Shown: positions 38,686-47,545, counted from the first letter of the stretch. The stretch is DNA of 64,000 bases from Enterococcaceae bacterium OF42-14pH9A (GCA_027692465.1 JAQEYU010000002.1:248001-312000), one strand, 5' to 3'. The notes: a model not told the origin generated them from the sequence alone. Numbers and translations: made by a program.

Positions 38686-39573
38686 TCAACCTTTGACTGA
38701 CCCCACCAGCACACCTTTGTCGAAGTACTTTTGAAAGAAGGGATACATGACGATCAGCGGTAGACTGGAGATCACGATGGTGGCGTATTTGATCAGCTCG
38801 GCAATTTGCTTCATCTCTGCCATGGCTGTATTGGCGCCCACCATGTCTTGGGACGGCTGGTTTTGAATCAGGATGTTGCGCAGGACCAGCTGCAGCGGTT
38901 GTAAATCTGGATCTTTGATATAGATCATGGCATCGAAGTAAGAGTTCCACTGCCCGACAAAAGCGTACAGGAACAAGACGAACATGATCGGTTTAGCCAG
39001 CGGCAGCATTACTTTGAAAAGAATCTGCAAATCATTGGCTCCGTCAATGGTAGCCGCTTCCGACAGCTCTTTAGGCAGCCCACTGAAATACGTCCGGGCC
39101 AAGATGATGTTCCAAACATTGATAGCACCAGGTAAAATCAGTGCCCACACACTGTCCAACATGCCCAGATTTTTCACCAGCAGGTAGGTCGGGATCAACC
39201 CGCCGCCGACAAACATCGTGATGACAAAAAAGGTCATGATGATGTTTTTGCCGGCCAAATCCGGTTTAGATAGCGGATAGGCGGTCAACATGGTGACAAA
39301 AACCGTCAACAGGCTGAAAGTGAAGGAATAAAACAGCGAGTTGAGAAAGCCCCGCACGATGGAATCATCTGCGAAGACCCGCTGATATCCTTGGATCGTC
39401 CAGTCCCGTGGATTAAAACTCAAGCCTTTATTGATCAGCGTTGCCGGATCCATGAAAGAAGCGATCACTACATACACCAATGGAACAATGGTGATCAGGA
39501 CCAAAAAGGCCACGATGATCCGATTTACCCATAGGATACGGCGATCGAAATTCGAGTAAGCATTGCCATTCAT
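38686..39573 (-). CDS. ABC sugar transporter permease (LplC/YtcP-like)
   Basis: 295 residues, six transmembrane helices. The EAA loop that contacts the ATPase is ELSEAATIDGANDLQILFKVMLPLAKP (about residues 180-206). Second permease of the importer. No ATPase gene is in the cluster; an MsmX-type shared ATPase encoded elsewhere is the normal partner. Confidence 0.93.
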   Translation of the reverse strand: MNGNAYSNFDRRILWVNRIIVAFLVLITIVPLVYVVIASFMDPATLINKGLSFNPRDWTIQGYQRVFADDSIVRGFLNSLFYSFTFSLLTVFVTMLTAYPLSKPDLAGKNIIMTFFVITMFVGGGLIPTYLLVKNLGMLDSVWALILPGAINVWNIILARTYFSGLPKELSEAATIDGANDLQILFKVMLPLAKPIMFVLFLYAFVGQWNSYFDAMIYIKDPDLQPLQLVLRNILIQNQPSQDMVGANTAMAEMKQIAELIKYATIVISSLPLIVMYPFFQKYFDKGVLVGSVKG

Positions 39574-39588
39574 AACAGGTTCCTCCTT

Positions 39589-40566
39589 TTATAAGCCCTG
39601 GCCGTCATTGAGCTTTTTGGTGATGCCGTTCACCAGCAGCAGCAAGACAACATTGATGATCATATTGAAAAGCCCGACCGCCGCTGAATACGCATAGTCT
39701 CCGGACTGCAAACCCACCTTGTAAACGTAGGTAGAAATGATTTCCGACGCCGGTATGTTCATAGAAGTTTGCATCAAAAAGGCTTTTTCATATCCGACAT
39801 TCATGATATTGCCCGCCGATAAGATGAAATTGATGATCATGACCGGTTTTAACGCTGGCAGATCGATATGCCAGATTTTTTGCATCACGTTGGCTCCGTC
39901 GATATTGGCCGCTTCATACAAGTCGGTGCTGACTCCGGCTAAAGTTGCCGTATACAGGATGGACGCCCACCCCATGCCCTGCCAGATCCCGGATAGGATG
40001 TAAATCGTCCGAAAGTACCCCGGATTAGACATAAACATAATCGGCTGTCCGGTGATTTTTTCCACCAGGCCATTGATTGGTCCGTTTGCCGACAAGAAGA
40101 GAAACAGCATCCCCACGATGATCACCACTGAGATAAAGTTGGGGGCGTACAGGATCAGCTGGATTTTTTGCTTGATTTTCTTATTGAGGATCTGATTGAG
40201 GCTCAATGCCAGCAGGATCGGTGGGAAAAAGCCCAGCAGCAGTCCGTAGACACTGATTTTCAACGTATTGGTAAGGAGCATCGCAAAGTTAGGTGAGCCG
40301 ATGAACTCCTTGAAGTGGGCCAGTCCTACCCAGGGACTTTCCATAATTCCCAGCATCGGGTTGTAATCCTTAAATGCGATGATTGCGCCGTACATGGGTA
40401 CATATTTGAAGATGACCGTCAGTACGATCCCCGGCAAAAGCAGCAAATACATCCATTTGTCTCTGAGAAGTCGTTTCTTCAACTTGGCCCATTTCGTGCC
40501 TTCCTTGCCAGCGGGTTCTGACAATTTCAGCTTCCTTTCTTTCGGTTCAAGTGTAACTTTTTCCAC
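39589..40566 (-). CDS. ABC sugar transporter permease (LplB/YteP-like)
   Basis: 325 residues, six transmembrane helices preceded by a 45-residue charged N-terminus. EAA loop DLYEAANIDGANVMQKIWHIDLPALKP (about 213-239). GTG start at 40566 with AGGAGGG eight bases ahead. First gene of the operon behind the operator-containing promoter. Confidence 0.93.
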   Translation of the reverse strand: MEKVTLEPKERKLKLSEPAGKEGTKWAKLKKRLLRDKWMYLLLLPGIVLTVIFKYVPMYGAIIAFKDYNPMLGIMESPWVGLAHFKEFIGSPNFAMLLTNTLKISVYGLLLGFFPPILLALSLNQILNKKIKQKIQLILYAPNFISVVIIVGMLFLFLSANGPINGLVEKITGQPIMFMSNPGYFRTIYILSGIWQGMGWASILYTATLAGVSTDLYEAANIDGANVMQKIWHIDLPALKPVMIINFILSAGNIMNVGYEKAFLMQTSMNIPASEIISTYVYKVGLQSGDYAYSAAVGLFNMIINVVLLLLVNGITKKLNDGQGL

Positions 40567-40586
40567 CTTGAATCCCTCCTGCCTCT

Positions 40587-40615
40587 ATTTTAGAAACGTT
40601 TCCACTTTATTCCAA
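40587..40615 (-). promoter_or_regulatory. Sugar operon promoter with operator in the spacer
   Basis: Minus strand TTGGAA (40610-40615), 17 bp, TAAAAT (40587-40592). The palindrome GAAACGTTTC (40593-40602) fills the spacer right up to the -10. A bound LacI-type repressor would exclude polymerase. CcpA is an alternative binder, but the perfect palindrome favours the local regulator. Confidence 0.8.
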
Positions 40616-40646
40616 AAAGAACGATGCAGTAGGAACTGCATCAGAT

Positions 40647-40658
40647 GGAAACGTTTCC
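40647..40658 (-). promoter_or_regulatory. Second LacI-type operator
   Basis: GGAAACGTTTCC, a perfect 12-bp palindrome, centred 55 bp upstream of the first. Two sites on near-integral helical turns fit repression by looping. An 8-bp perfect inverted repeat GATGCAGT/ACTGCATC (40623-40642) lies between them. Confidence 0.7.
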
Positions 40659-40876
40659 GATTTCTTGGTTACAGAATAGCATGGGGTTGCAACTGGGTCA
40701 ACAGCTTTTTGACACTTTTTTTCAGCGATTACTATACGTTGTTTTTTATTTCGCGACAAGCCCTGAATAAAAAGCGCTTTCTAAAGTTGCGGTTGTTTTT
40801 CAAATGATTGATTATTTTTTACCTAAACCTGACTAAAAACCATATTATTCACCTCTTTCCAGAGAAAACAACTCAA
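40659..40876. other. Intergenic, no clear feature
   Basis: AT-rich stretch between the operator and the ABC exporter terminator; nothing recognised. Confidence 0.4.
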
Positions 40877-40922
40877 AAATGGGACAAAGACCGCTGCACC
40901 GATCTTCGTCCCATTTCAAAAA
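40877..40922 (-). terminator. Terminator of the ABC exporter operon
   Basis: AAATGGGAC.AAGA / TCTTCGTCCCATTT stem with A/T-rich tails on both sides. Confidence 0.65.
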
Positions 40923-40981
40923 GTTTTGTTGGATTTCGCTAAAAACTGCGGCTGTCCATAGCAGCGCAGAAGCGGGATTGC

Positions 40982-42595
40982 TCAAGCCCCTTCTCTTAGA
41001 TCCCGCTGGCGATACCCCAGAAATCCGGCTGCGATCATCACCAGACTGATCACCAGAACGATGGCGAAAATCCCGCCGTCAAAGCTGTCCATCGGCATGC
41101 GGGAAGGCCAGTTCAACGCCGAAGTCTTGCTGAACCACTCCGGCAAATCCAGAATTCCGCCGAAATAACTGATGGCAAAGGAATAGCCCAGATAGCCATA
41201 GACCACCTTGCCCAAGCTCGGTGCAAAGCCCAGTGCCAAACCGGCCAAGCCCATGAAGAACAACAGCACCGGCAGGTAATTGAAGCCGGCTTGCATAAAG
41301 TCTGCCAGCCCCATCGCAGAATCGGCTGACATCACAGCCAAAGCCGCACCGCCCAAACCCCCGGCCGAAAAGGCAATCGCCAGAATACCGAAGACCAGTG
41401 CCAGCAGCATCGTCCACCAATAGAGCTGCCCGCGGGAAACTTTGGTGGAAAACAACTGACTGAAATGCAGCCGCGTTTCCTCGGCAAAAAGCTTGTTGAT
41501 TACCACCACCGGCAGAATCACTGCCAGTGCGATCATCACCATCATGATCGTGGCGGTAAAGGAAGCTTCGATGGAGGTCCCGCTTTGGGTGAACATGTGC
41601 TTCATCAATTCATTGCCGTCCAAAAAGGTCTGCATGTCCCCGTAAATCGATCCATACGCTGCTCCCAGAATTGCATAGGCGATCAGCCACCCGACAGCAA
41701 CCCCGCGATTGAGCCGCAGCAAAAGACCGGGCACCGACAACAGACTCTTAGGCGCATGCTCACGACCTTCTTTTTCCGGCAGATAGCCGTCGTTTAAGTC
41801 GCGATTGCCTTCAAGAACAAAGGACAGTAGTATCACTACCAATGAAAAGACCAGTCCAATCACCAGCGGATACCAGCGATTTTCCGTAAAGGGATACGTC
41901 AGATAGGTCCAACCCATGGGATTGAAAAAGGAAGCTTTCGGAAAAGAGACATCCGTCGCTGCCCGAGCCATGTATAAAATCCCAATCAAGGAAAGACTCG
42001 CACCGGAAGCACCGGCGGAAGTCGGCATGATCTGAGCCAGCAGCAACGCCAACACGCCGCCGATGATTCCTGCCAGAGCGACCGAGCCGCCGAAAAGCCA
42101 GCTTCCCTGCCAACCGACACTTTGAACGCCGAAGCTGCCCAGCAAAATCGCTGTCAAAAGCCCCACCAGAAGATTGATCACTGTCATCTCTACCGTGACC
42201 GCCAGCGAATTTGCTTGACGTCCTACCCTAAAGGAACGAATCAACTCCTGCAGGCCCAGATCTTCTTCTTTACGAGTATGCCCCACAACATGCAGCGCTG
42301 CGATAATCATCGCAAAGAGTCCGCAAAACAGCAGCATCTCATTGGCATACATGGCGCCAATCGTATAGTCACTGCTTTGAGTGATGGGGGTCGTACCTAC
42401 CATAGCTGCCATAGCAGGGTTTTGCATCGTTTCATACATTCCTGCCAGGCCTTGTCCCTTGGCAATCTCCTCAAAAGCCGGAACGAACCCGCCGTTGAAA
42501 CCGCCGAGCCCTACGACCCAGATCAGGATCTTCTTCCAATCCCGTTTTAAATATTCAATAAACAACAAATGCCATAAAGCAAATTTCTCTTTCAT
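40982..42595 (-). CDS. ABC exporter permease (TnrB3-like, ABC-2 type)
   Basis: 537 residues with about twelve hydrophobic helices in two halves, matching the large COG3559-type exporter permeases found beside antibiotic-resistance ATPases. MKEKFALWHLLFIEYLKRDWKK begins the protein at ATG 42595 with AGGAGGAG ahead. Works with the ATPase encoded 80 bp upstream. Substrate unknown, possibly a peptide or antibiotic. Confidence 0.85.
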   Translation of the reverse strand: MKEKFALWHLLFIEYLKRDWKKILIWVVGLGGFNGGFVPAFEEIAKGQGLAGMYETMQNPAMAAMVGTTPITQSSDYTIGAMYANEMLLFCGLFAMIIAALHVVGHTRKEEDLGLQELIRSFRVGRQANSLAVTVEMTVINLLVGLLTAILLGSFGVQSVGWQGSWLFGGSVALAGIIGGVLALLLAQIMPTSAGASGASLSLIGILYMARAATDVSFPKASFFNPMGWTYLTYPFTENRWYPLVIGLVFSLVVILLSFVLEGNRDLNDGYLPEKEGREHAPKSLLSVPGLLLRLNRGVAVGWLIAYAILGAAYGSIYGDMQTFLDGNELMKHMFTQSGTSIEASFTATIMMVMIALAVILPVVVINKLFAEETRLHFSQLFSTKVSRGQLYWWTMLLALVFGILAIAFSAGGLGGAALAVMSADSAMGLADFMQAGFNYLPVLLFFMGLAGLALGFAPSLGKVVYGYLGYSFAISYFGGILDLPEWFSKTSALNWPSRMPMDSFDGGIFAIVLVISLVMIAAGFLGYRQRDLREGA

Positions 42596-42675
42596 GTGTG
42601 CCCACTCCTCCTGGAAAATAAACGTCAAAAACAACAGAGTCATCTGTTGTGCGTACTGCTTTGCCGCATCCTGTC

Positions 42676-43557
42676 TCAGTTCTCATAATGACGGATAAAC
42701 AGGTCCTCCAGTGTCGGCGGTACCACTTCGAATTTTTTCACCTGCAGCTGGGATGCCGCCGCAAGCAGGGCATTCATATGAGGATTGTCCAAAGAAAAGG
42801 TCGCCTGTGTCCCCCGCACGGCAAAATCGTGAACGCCCGGCAATTTTTCCAAGGCAGACAGATCTCCCGCCACTGAAATAGTCACCGTCGAGCGGGTCAG
42901 ATGGCGCATCTCATCCAGTGTCCCGCTTTCCACCACAACACCGTCTCTGATGATCACGACTTTGTCCGCCAGCCGCTCCACTTCGCTCAGAATATGGGAG
43001 GACAGCAAAATGGACTTGCCGGCCTGCTTCAGTTTTTCCACTTCGTCTTGGAAGACAGCTTCCATCAGCGGATCCAGCCCCGAAGTCGGTTCATCCAAAA
43101 TGTATAAGTCGGAGTCCACAGACAAAGCTGCGATCAGACCGACCTTCTGCCGATTTCCTTTCGAATAGCTCTTGGCTTTTTTCTTTGGATCCAGCTCGAA
43201 TTTTTTGATCAGCTCTTCGCGTTTGCTGCGATCCCCGCCGCCGTGAAGCTTCATGAACAAGTCGATGATCTCGCCGCCGGTCAGATTGCCCCACAGCGCA
43301 ACATCCCCCGGCACATAGGAAAGCCGCTTGTGGATCTCGATACTTTCCTTCCAGGCATCCTTACCGAAAACCGACACCGTCCCGCCGTCTTTTTTGATAA
43401 TCCCCAAAATGGTGCGGATTGTCGTCGACTTGCCGGCACCGTTAGGACCGATGAACCCAACTACTTGGCCTTTTTCCACTGTAAAGCTGACATCTTTTAA
43501 CGCTTGAAATTTACCGAAATTCTTTTGCAACCCTGACACTTTTACGATCTCTTCCAT
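42676..43557 (-). CDS. ABC exporter ATP-binding protein
   Basis: 293 residues. Walker A GPNGAGKST (about 38), signature YSKGNRQKVGLI (about 133, SKGNRQK variant), Walker B LYILDEPTSGLDPLM, H-loop SSHILSEVERL. ATG 43557 (MEEIVKVSGLQ) fits GAGGA nine bases ahead. The gene and its permease are transcribed divergently from a TetR-type regulator. Confidence 0.92.
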   Translation of the reverse strand: MEEIVKVSGLQKNFGKFQALKDVSFTVEKGQVVGFIGPNGAGKSTTIRTILGIIKKDGGTVSVFGKDAWKESIEIHKRLSYVPGDVALWGNLTGGEIIDLFMKLHGGGDRSKREELIKKFELDPKKKAKSYSKGNRQKVGLIAALSVDSDLYILDEPTSGLDPLMEAVFQDEVEKLKQAGKSILLSSHILSEVERLADKVVIIRDGVVVESGTLDEMRHLTRSTVTISVAGDLSALEKLPGVHDFAVRGTQATFSLDNPHMNALLAAASQLQVKKFEVVPPTLEDLFIRHYEN

Positions 43558-43638
43558 GATCATTCCTCGATTCTGAAAAATTGATTTCTCTCGTTTGTTC
43601 ACTGCGAAATTTTAAACCGAATATCTTTTTCGAGTTCA

Positions 43639-43667
43639 ATATTATTCCTGAGAAATCGAAATGTCAA
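43639..43667 (-). promoter_or_regulatory. ABC exporter promoter
   Basis: Minus strand TTGACA (43662-43667), 17 bp, TAATAT (43639-43644). Near-consensus. Confidence 0.8.
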
Positions 43668-43702
43668 CGAAAATGCCGTTAAGTTTTGAACTATCGTAAC
43701 AG

Positions 43703-43730
43703 TTGCAGTTCAGAAAAATCCGTATATAAT
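43703..43730 (+). promoter_or_regulatory. Promoter of the TetR-type gene
   Basis: TTGCAG (43703-43708), 16 bp, TATAAT (43725-43730). Back to back with the exporter promoter, allowing joint control. Confidence 0.75.
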
Positions 43731-43760
43731 ATATGTAGACAACTACGAGCAGGTGATAAG

Positions 43761-44363
43761 ATGAACGGCTTTGAAAAACGCACTCAAGAAAAGAAGGCCC
43801 GGGTCCTGCAGGCTGCCTTCGATCTGATCAATACCCCTGAAGGTGTGGCCGGTCTGACCATGGCCGCCGTTGCCAAAAAATCCGGGACTGCCAAAGCAAC
43901 GATTTTCAAGTATTTTGAAAGCAAAGAAAAGCTGATCCAACAGGTATTTATCAACTACATGGAGGAATTGGGCAGCCAAGCCGAGCGGATGCTGGCCCAG
44001 TCACTGCCCTTTGAAGAGAAGCTGATGACGATGGCTCGTTTGAAGGTCCGCCATCTGGAACGAGTGGACCGGCAGTTTTTTGTAGATATGATGGATCTCT
44101 ATACGCAGGAGGCAGATCCGCAGCTGGCGACGGTGATGGCCGCTTACACCAAGCGCTCCTACAACCTGATGCTGGATCTGTTTCACCAGGGCCGCAAAGA
44201 AGGCAAGATCGACCTGAAATATTCCGATGAATTTTTGATGCTGTACATGGAAGCGATGGTCCAGGGCGTGGCAACCCCGGAAATCTACCGACAGATCAAT
44301 ATCCACTACACGGAAGACTGGACGGAAATGCTGCTAAAGTCGCTGGCACCTGGGCCGCGGTGA
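43761..44363 (+). CDS. TetR/AcrR family regulator
   Basis: 200 residues. N-terminal helix-turn-helix (TMAAVAKKSGTAKATIFKYFESKEKLI, about 36-62) and an all-helical ligand domain. ATG 43761 (MNGFEKRTQEKKA) with CAGGTG ahead; upstream codons overlap the promoter. Expected to repress the divergent ABC exporter in response to its substrate. Confidence 0.9.
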   Translation: MNGFEKRTQEKKARVLQAAFDLINTPEGVAGLTMAAVAKKSGTAKATIFKYFESKEKLIQQVFINYMEELGSQAERMLAQSLPFEEKLMTMARLKVRHLERVDRQFFVDMMDLYTQEADPQLATVMAAYTKRSYNLMLDLFHQGRKEGKIDLKYSDEFLMLYMEAMVQGVATPEIYRQINIHYTEDWTEMLLKSLAPGPR

Positions 44364-44414
44364 ACACTATGACTTGTGCCTATCCGAAGCAGCTGTCCAT
44401 CATCTATCAAACCT

Positions 44415-44458
44415 AACAAAAACAGGGGCTTCCTTGAAAAAGAAGCCCCTGTTTTTAT
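44415..44458 (+). terminator. Terminator of the TetR-type gene
   Basis: AAAAACAGGGGCTTC / GAAGCCCCTGTTTTT perfect stem, usable in both directions. Confidence 0.85.
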
Positions 44459-44518
44459 CCAATTTTTGGCTGAAAATGGTTCGTACAGCCTGTCATATCT
44501 GCTTATCCTGCCTTCCCT

Positions 44519-45409
44519 TCATTTCACCCACAAAAAATCAGTCAACGCCCGATCGACTGCAGTATTTTCATGCAGAAGGCTGTGTTGAGCATTTTTGCCG
44601 GTAAAAACTTGATAGCTGACCGCCACTCCGGCCTGACGCAGCGGTGCGATACCCGCCAGCGCACTGGTGAGAGGCACTGTCCCGTCGGAAAGCTCTTCAT
44701 CTGACAGTTGACCAGCAACCACCAACAGCGGCAGGTCGGCCGGAAATTGACTACCGACTTCAAAAATTTCCGAGTAGCGGGGATTTTTCACGGCTGGCCC
44801 TTGCTGAATCTCATCCTCGAGACTTTGACTGGCTGCCGTGTCGGTAAAGTCATTAAAAGGAGCTGCCAGCACCGCCGCTTTCGTAATAGTCGGCTGCTCA
44901 GCATCCGCCCTGTGTTCGCCCAGATATTTCACCACTGCTACGCCCCCTTGAGAATGCCCCACCAAATTAACTTCATTGATGTTGTATGTTTGTTTGAGAT
45001 ATGCCAAACAAGCAGCGATCCAAGTGGCGTAATTCTCATCAGTAGTTTGATTGTTTTCAAAGAGCACTTGAATCAAAGGATTCGTGTTTTCGCCGGAAAG
45101 CTTTCCTTTACCCGTGACGTTTCCTGCTGCATCCACAGTCAAAGATAATTCGTTAAGCCCCGCTCCGGCATCACTGAGACGACTGATCATCCCGCCAAAT
45201 GACCCCCAGCCACCGGAATAACCGTGAATAAACACAGTCGGCCGCGAACTTTTTATAATGGTATTTTCTGCTGTTTCAGAACTGACCGTCGTCTGGTCTG
45301 CTGTTTGGTCCACTGTTACACTTGACGAGATGGGAGCCTTTTGCTCACCACAGCCAGCCAATACAACTACTAACAGTATTCCCATTAGCCAGCCGCTCAT
45401 TTTTTTCAT
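44519..45409 (-). CDS. Alpha/beta hydrolase lipoprotein (DUF915-like)
   Basis: 296 residues. Lipobox VLAGCGEQ near residue 20, then a Ser/Thr-rich linker. Hydrolase core: FIHGYSGGWGSFGGM (oxyanion region), nucleophile elbow GHSQGGVAVV (about 155), an Asp in DGTVPLTSALAG and His in NAQHSLLHEN near the C-terminus. Members of this group are surface-anchored esterase-like proteins. ATG 45409 chosen (MKKMSGWLMG). Confidence 0.87.
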   Translation of the reverse strand: MKKMSGWLMGILLVVVLAGCGEQKAPISSSVTVDQTADQTTVSSETAENTIIKSSRPTVFIHGYSGGWGSFGGMISRLSDAGAGLNELSLTVDAAGNVTGKGKLSGENTNPLIQVLFENNQTTDENYATWIAACLAYLKQTYNINEVNLVGHSQGGVAVVKYLGEHRADAEQPTITKAAVLAAPFNDFTDTAASQSLEDEIQQGPAVKNPRYSEIFEVGSQFPADLPLLVVAGQLSDEELSDGTVPLTSALAGIAPLRQAGVAVSYQVFTGKNAQHSLLHENTAVDRALTDFLWVK

Positions 45410-45454
45410 CACGCCTTTTCCTTCTCTCTGTCTTTTAATTTCCTGTTTTACTGA

Positions 45455-45491
45455 CAAAAAAGCCGCCCGAAACCCGAGCGGCATTTTTTTA
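45455..45491 (-). terminator. Terminator of nusG
   Basis: GCCGCTCGGG/CCGGGCGGC-type stem (45462-45482) with T run on the minus strand, touching the nusG stop codon. Confidence 0.85.
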
Positions 45492-46031
45492 TAAGCTGTC
45501 TACCTGATCGAAATCCAGTTCGGCTCCGGTTTCCCGACCGAACATGTCGATGGTCACCTTCAGTTTTTGGCGTTCTTCGTCGACTTCCGCCACTTGCCCT
45601 TCCAGACCTGAGAAAGCCCCTTCCGTGATTTTGACAGTGTCTCCCACGGCTACCTTCAACTCGGATTGACGCGTGCTCATACCGATTGAACGCAAGATAT
45701 GGCTGATCTCTTCTTGCAAAAGCGGTGCGGGTTTGCTGCCGGCACCATGAGAGCCCACAAAGCCGGTCACGCCCGGCGTATTACGGACCACATACCAGGA
45801 TTCGTCAGTCATAACCATTTCCACCAGTACATAACCGGGGAAAGTTTTGTGAACGACTTCTTTTTCCTTACCGTTTTTGACTTCTTTTTCAGTCTCTTCC
45901 GGAACCACGACACGGAAGATGAAATCCCCCATTCCCATGCTTTGGGCGCGGGATTCCAAGTTGGCCTTAACCTTATTTTCATAGCCGGAATACGTATGCA
46001 GCACGTACCAATTACGTTCAAATGATTCCAT
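45489..46031 (-). CDS. nusG: Transcription termination/antitermination factor NusG
   Basis: 180 residues. NGN domain (WYVLHTYSGYENKVKANLE) and C-terminal KOW domain (VGDTVKITEGAFSGLEGQVAEVD). Binds RNA polymerase. Has its own promoter and an attenuator-like hairpin upstream in addition to read-through from rpmG-secE. Confidence 0.97.
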   Translation of the reverse strand: MESFERNWYVLHTYSGYENKVKANLESRAQSMGMGDFIFRVVVPEETEKEVKNGKEKEVVHKTFPGYVLVEMVMTDESWYVVRNTPGVTGFVGSHGAGSKPAPLLQEEISHILRSIGMSTRQSELKVAVGDTVKITEGAFSGLEGQVAEVDEERQKLKVTIDMFGRETGAELDFDQVDSL

Positions 46032-46061
46032 TTTTAAAGGACTCCTGTTCTTTGGTAAAAT

Positions 46062-46105
46062 AAAAAAACCCCAGTCGCCCGAAGTTTTTCTTCACTGGTA
46101 TTATA
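46062..46105 (-). promoter_or_regulatory. nusG extended -10 promoter and leader hairpin
   Basis: TGCTATAAT on the minus strand (-10 at 46100-46105) matches the rplK promoter in its surrounding GGGTGCTATAATA. Right after it CCAGT..ACTGG with an inner GAAG/CTTC forms a hairpin followed by GGTTTTTTTATTTT, a terminator between promoter and nusG, hence a likely attenuator or the secE terminator. Confidence 0.6.
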
Positions 46106-46134
46106 GCACCCTTTGCGGGAATCCACCAGTTAAA

Positions 46135-46305
46135 TTATTTTAAAATCAGACCAAACAAGGCTTGAATCGCCGTGTCCATCACAAAGAACATCAAACCGAA
46201 GATGATCGAAGTCTCGATCACGACGAGCGTGTCTTTCCGCAGTTCTTTTTTGGTAGGCCAGGTCACATTCTTCATTTCAGCAAAGACGCTTTTGATAAAT
46301 TTCAT
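46135..46305 (-). CDS. secE: Preprotein translocase subunit SecE
   Basis: 56 residues, short Gram-positive form with one transmembrane helix (about 28-50). VFAEMKNVTWPTKKELRKDT is diagnostic. GGAGGG stands before ATG 46305. Between rpmG and nusG as in most Firmicutes. Confidence 0.95.
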   Translation of the reverse strand: MKFIKSVFAEMKNVTWPTKKELRKDTLVVIETSIIFGLMFFVMDTAIQALFGLILK

Positions 46306-46330
46306 GAGTATCCCTCCATCCGACAGGTCG

Positions 46331-46483
46331 TTATTTTGTTTCCCGATGCAATGTATATTGATTGCAGTATTTACAGAATTTGTTGATCTCCAGGCGTTCG
46401 CCCTTTTTGCCTTCACTCACCGATTTTGTGTAATTGCGGGAGCCGCACACAGAACAGGCCAAAGCCGCTTTTTTCGTTGCCAT
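46331..46483 (-). CDS. rpmG: 50S ribosomal protein L33, zinc-ribbon type
   Basis: 50 residues. CSVCGSRNY and CKYCNQYT supply the four zinc cysteines (C+ form), so this is the zinc-dependent L33. ATG 46483 ([13 protein letters not shown]) with GAGGA ahead. First gene before secE and nusG. Confidence 0.95.
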   Translation of the reverse strand: MATKKAALACSVCGSRNYTKSVSEGKKGERLEINKFCKYCNQYTLHRETK

Positions 46484-46536
46484 CGCTTGATTCCTCTTTC
46501 TTATCCAAACCATAGGTGCCTAAATTCATACACCTT

Positions 46537-46565
46537 AAAATACCATGAAAGAAAACCGCCGTCAA
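46537..46565 (-). promoter_or_regulatory. rpmG promoter
   Basis: Minus strand TTGACG (46560-46565), 17 bp, TATTTT (46537-46542). Confidence 0.7.
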
Positions 46566-46587
46566 GCTGACTGAGCAGTCGGACAGC

Positions 46588-46632
46588 CTTTAAAAAAGAG
46601 AATGAGCCGGCGTCTTCAGCCGACTCATTCTA
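46588..46632 (-). terminator. Terminator of the small acidic protein gene
   Basis: AGAATGAGTCGGC / GCCGGCTCATTCT stem followed on the minus strand by CTTTTTT. Confidence 0.8.
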
Positions 46633-46656
46633 GATACTCACCAATTATTGCCGTTA

Positions 46657-46830
46657 CTATCGGAAAAACCAGTCTACATTTTCCTCCGAAAAATCTTCAT
46701 CTTCGTCTTCATCTAGGAGTTCATCGGTTTCGTTTGTTTCATCTTCGTCTGAATTTGCTAACAAGTCATCAGCTTTCTCCTCATCATCCATAAAGTGATT
46801 CCAACCTGCGAAACTGTCAAAATCATCCAT
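46657..46830 (-). CDS. Small acidic protein (57 aa)
   Basis: Starts MDDFDSFAGWNHFMDD and ends NVDWFFR; about 40% of residues are Asp or Glu, with several Trp and Phe at both ends. GAGAGGGG stands about ten bases before the ATG and a good terminator follows, so it looks like a genuine monocistronic gene. No family recognised; such acidic peptides can mimic nucleic acid or bind basic proteins, which is speculation. A weak likeness to the DFDDFAGSFDW end of the remnant near 9690 exists. Confidence 0.65.
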   Translation of the reverse strand: MDDFDSFAGWNHFMDDEEKADDLLANSDEDETNETDELLDEDEDEDFSEENVDWFFR

Positions 46831-46977
46831 TTAGCTGCCCCCTCTCATTATACGTTCCTAAACCAGTGCTTGTTCGACAGAATAATTGTGGTGTACTGCA
46901 ATTTCTGAATACTACCCTATATACCCTGCAAACCCGCTTAAAGCACACCATTTTCTAACCATATATTCATTTTACCA

Positions 46978-47018
46978 CAAACAAAAGCAACCTCCCAAGA
47001 CACCGTCCGGGAGGTTGG
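46978..47018 (-). terminator. Terminator of queT
   Basis: AACCTCCC (46989-46996) and GGGAGGTT (47009-47016) pair; the minus strand continues GCTTTTGTTTGT. Confidence 0.75.
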
Positions 47019-47032
47019 CAACCGCCGCAGGG

Positions 47033-47545
47033 TCACACCCGGCGGCTGAAATCTAATTTTTCATTCAATAAATACATCAGCGGTGCTGTAACCGCCATGA
47101 TCGCAACTTCACTGAGCGCCAAGGTTCCATATGTTGCCCAGAACGGCACTTCACCGGTGATAGTGAGCATGATAGCAATCAAAAACATGCTGGCGGTGAA
47201 AAACAGCGTGTTGGTTGCCAGTCGGAGCTTGACGTTTTTGATCCGTTTTTCCAGCAGACTGGTAGCTGTCAGCGCCAATAACGTCTGACCGCCGCCGAAG
47301 ATCACGTCCATGATCCCGTAACCGAACAGCGCATTATAGATGACACAGCCGACAAAGATCCCCCACAAGAATTTTTTGTTGAAGACCACTAGATGATTCA
47401 GTGCTTCTGAGATCCGCAGCTGCACCGGGCCGGCTGCCAGGGGTGTGATCAGCGACATGACCACATATAAAGCTGCCACGACAGCGTTGATCGTCAGCAC
47501 TCGGACATTTGTCACCGAGCTGGTTTTATTGAGTTTCTCCTGCAT
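47033..47545 (-). CDS. queT: Queuosine precursor ECF transporter S component QueT
   Basis: 170 residues, six transmembrane helices, COG4708 family. Captures preQ1 or a related precursor for the energy-coupling-factor transporter, whose shared ATPases and T subunit are encoded elsewhere. PLAAGPVQLRISEALNHLVVFNKKFLWGIFVGCVIYN is the family signature. The preQ1-I riboswitch directly upstream confirms the assignment. Confidence 0.95.
   Translation of the reverse strand: MQEKLNKTSSVTNVRVLTINAVVAALYVVMSLITPLAAGPVQLRISEALNHLVVFNKKFLWGIFVGCVIYNALFGYGIMDVIFGGGQTLLALTATSLLEKRIKNVKLRLATNTLFFTASMFLIAIMLTITGEVPFWATYGTLALSEVAIMAVTAPLMYLLNEKLDFSRRV

Noticed and set aside
40647..40658. CcpA catabolite element
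   Set aside because: Possible, but two perfect palindromes with spacing and promoter overlap fit the cluster's own LacI-type regulator better.
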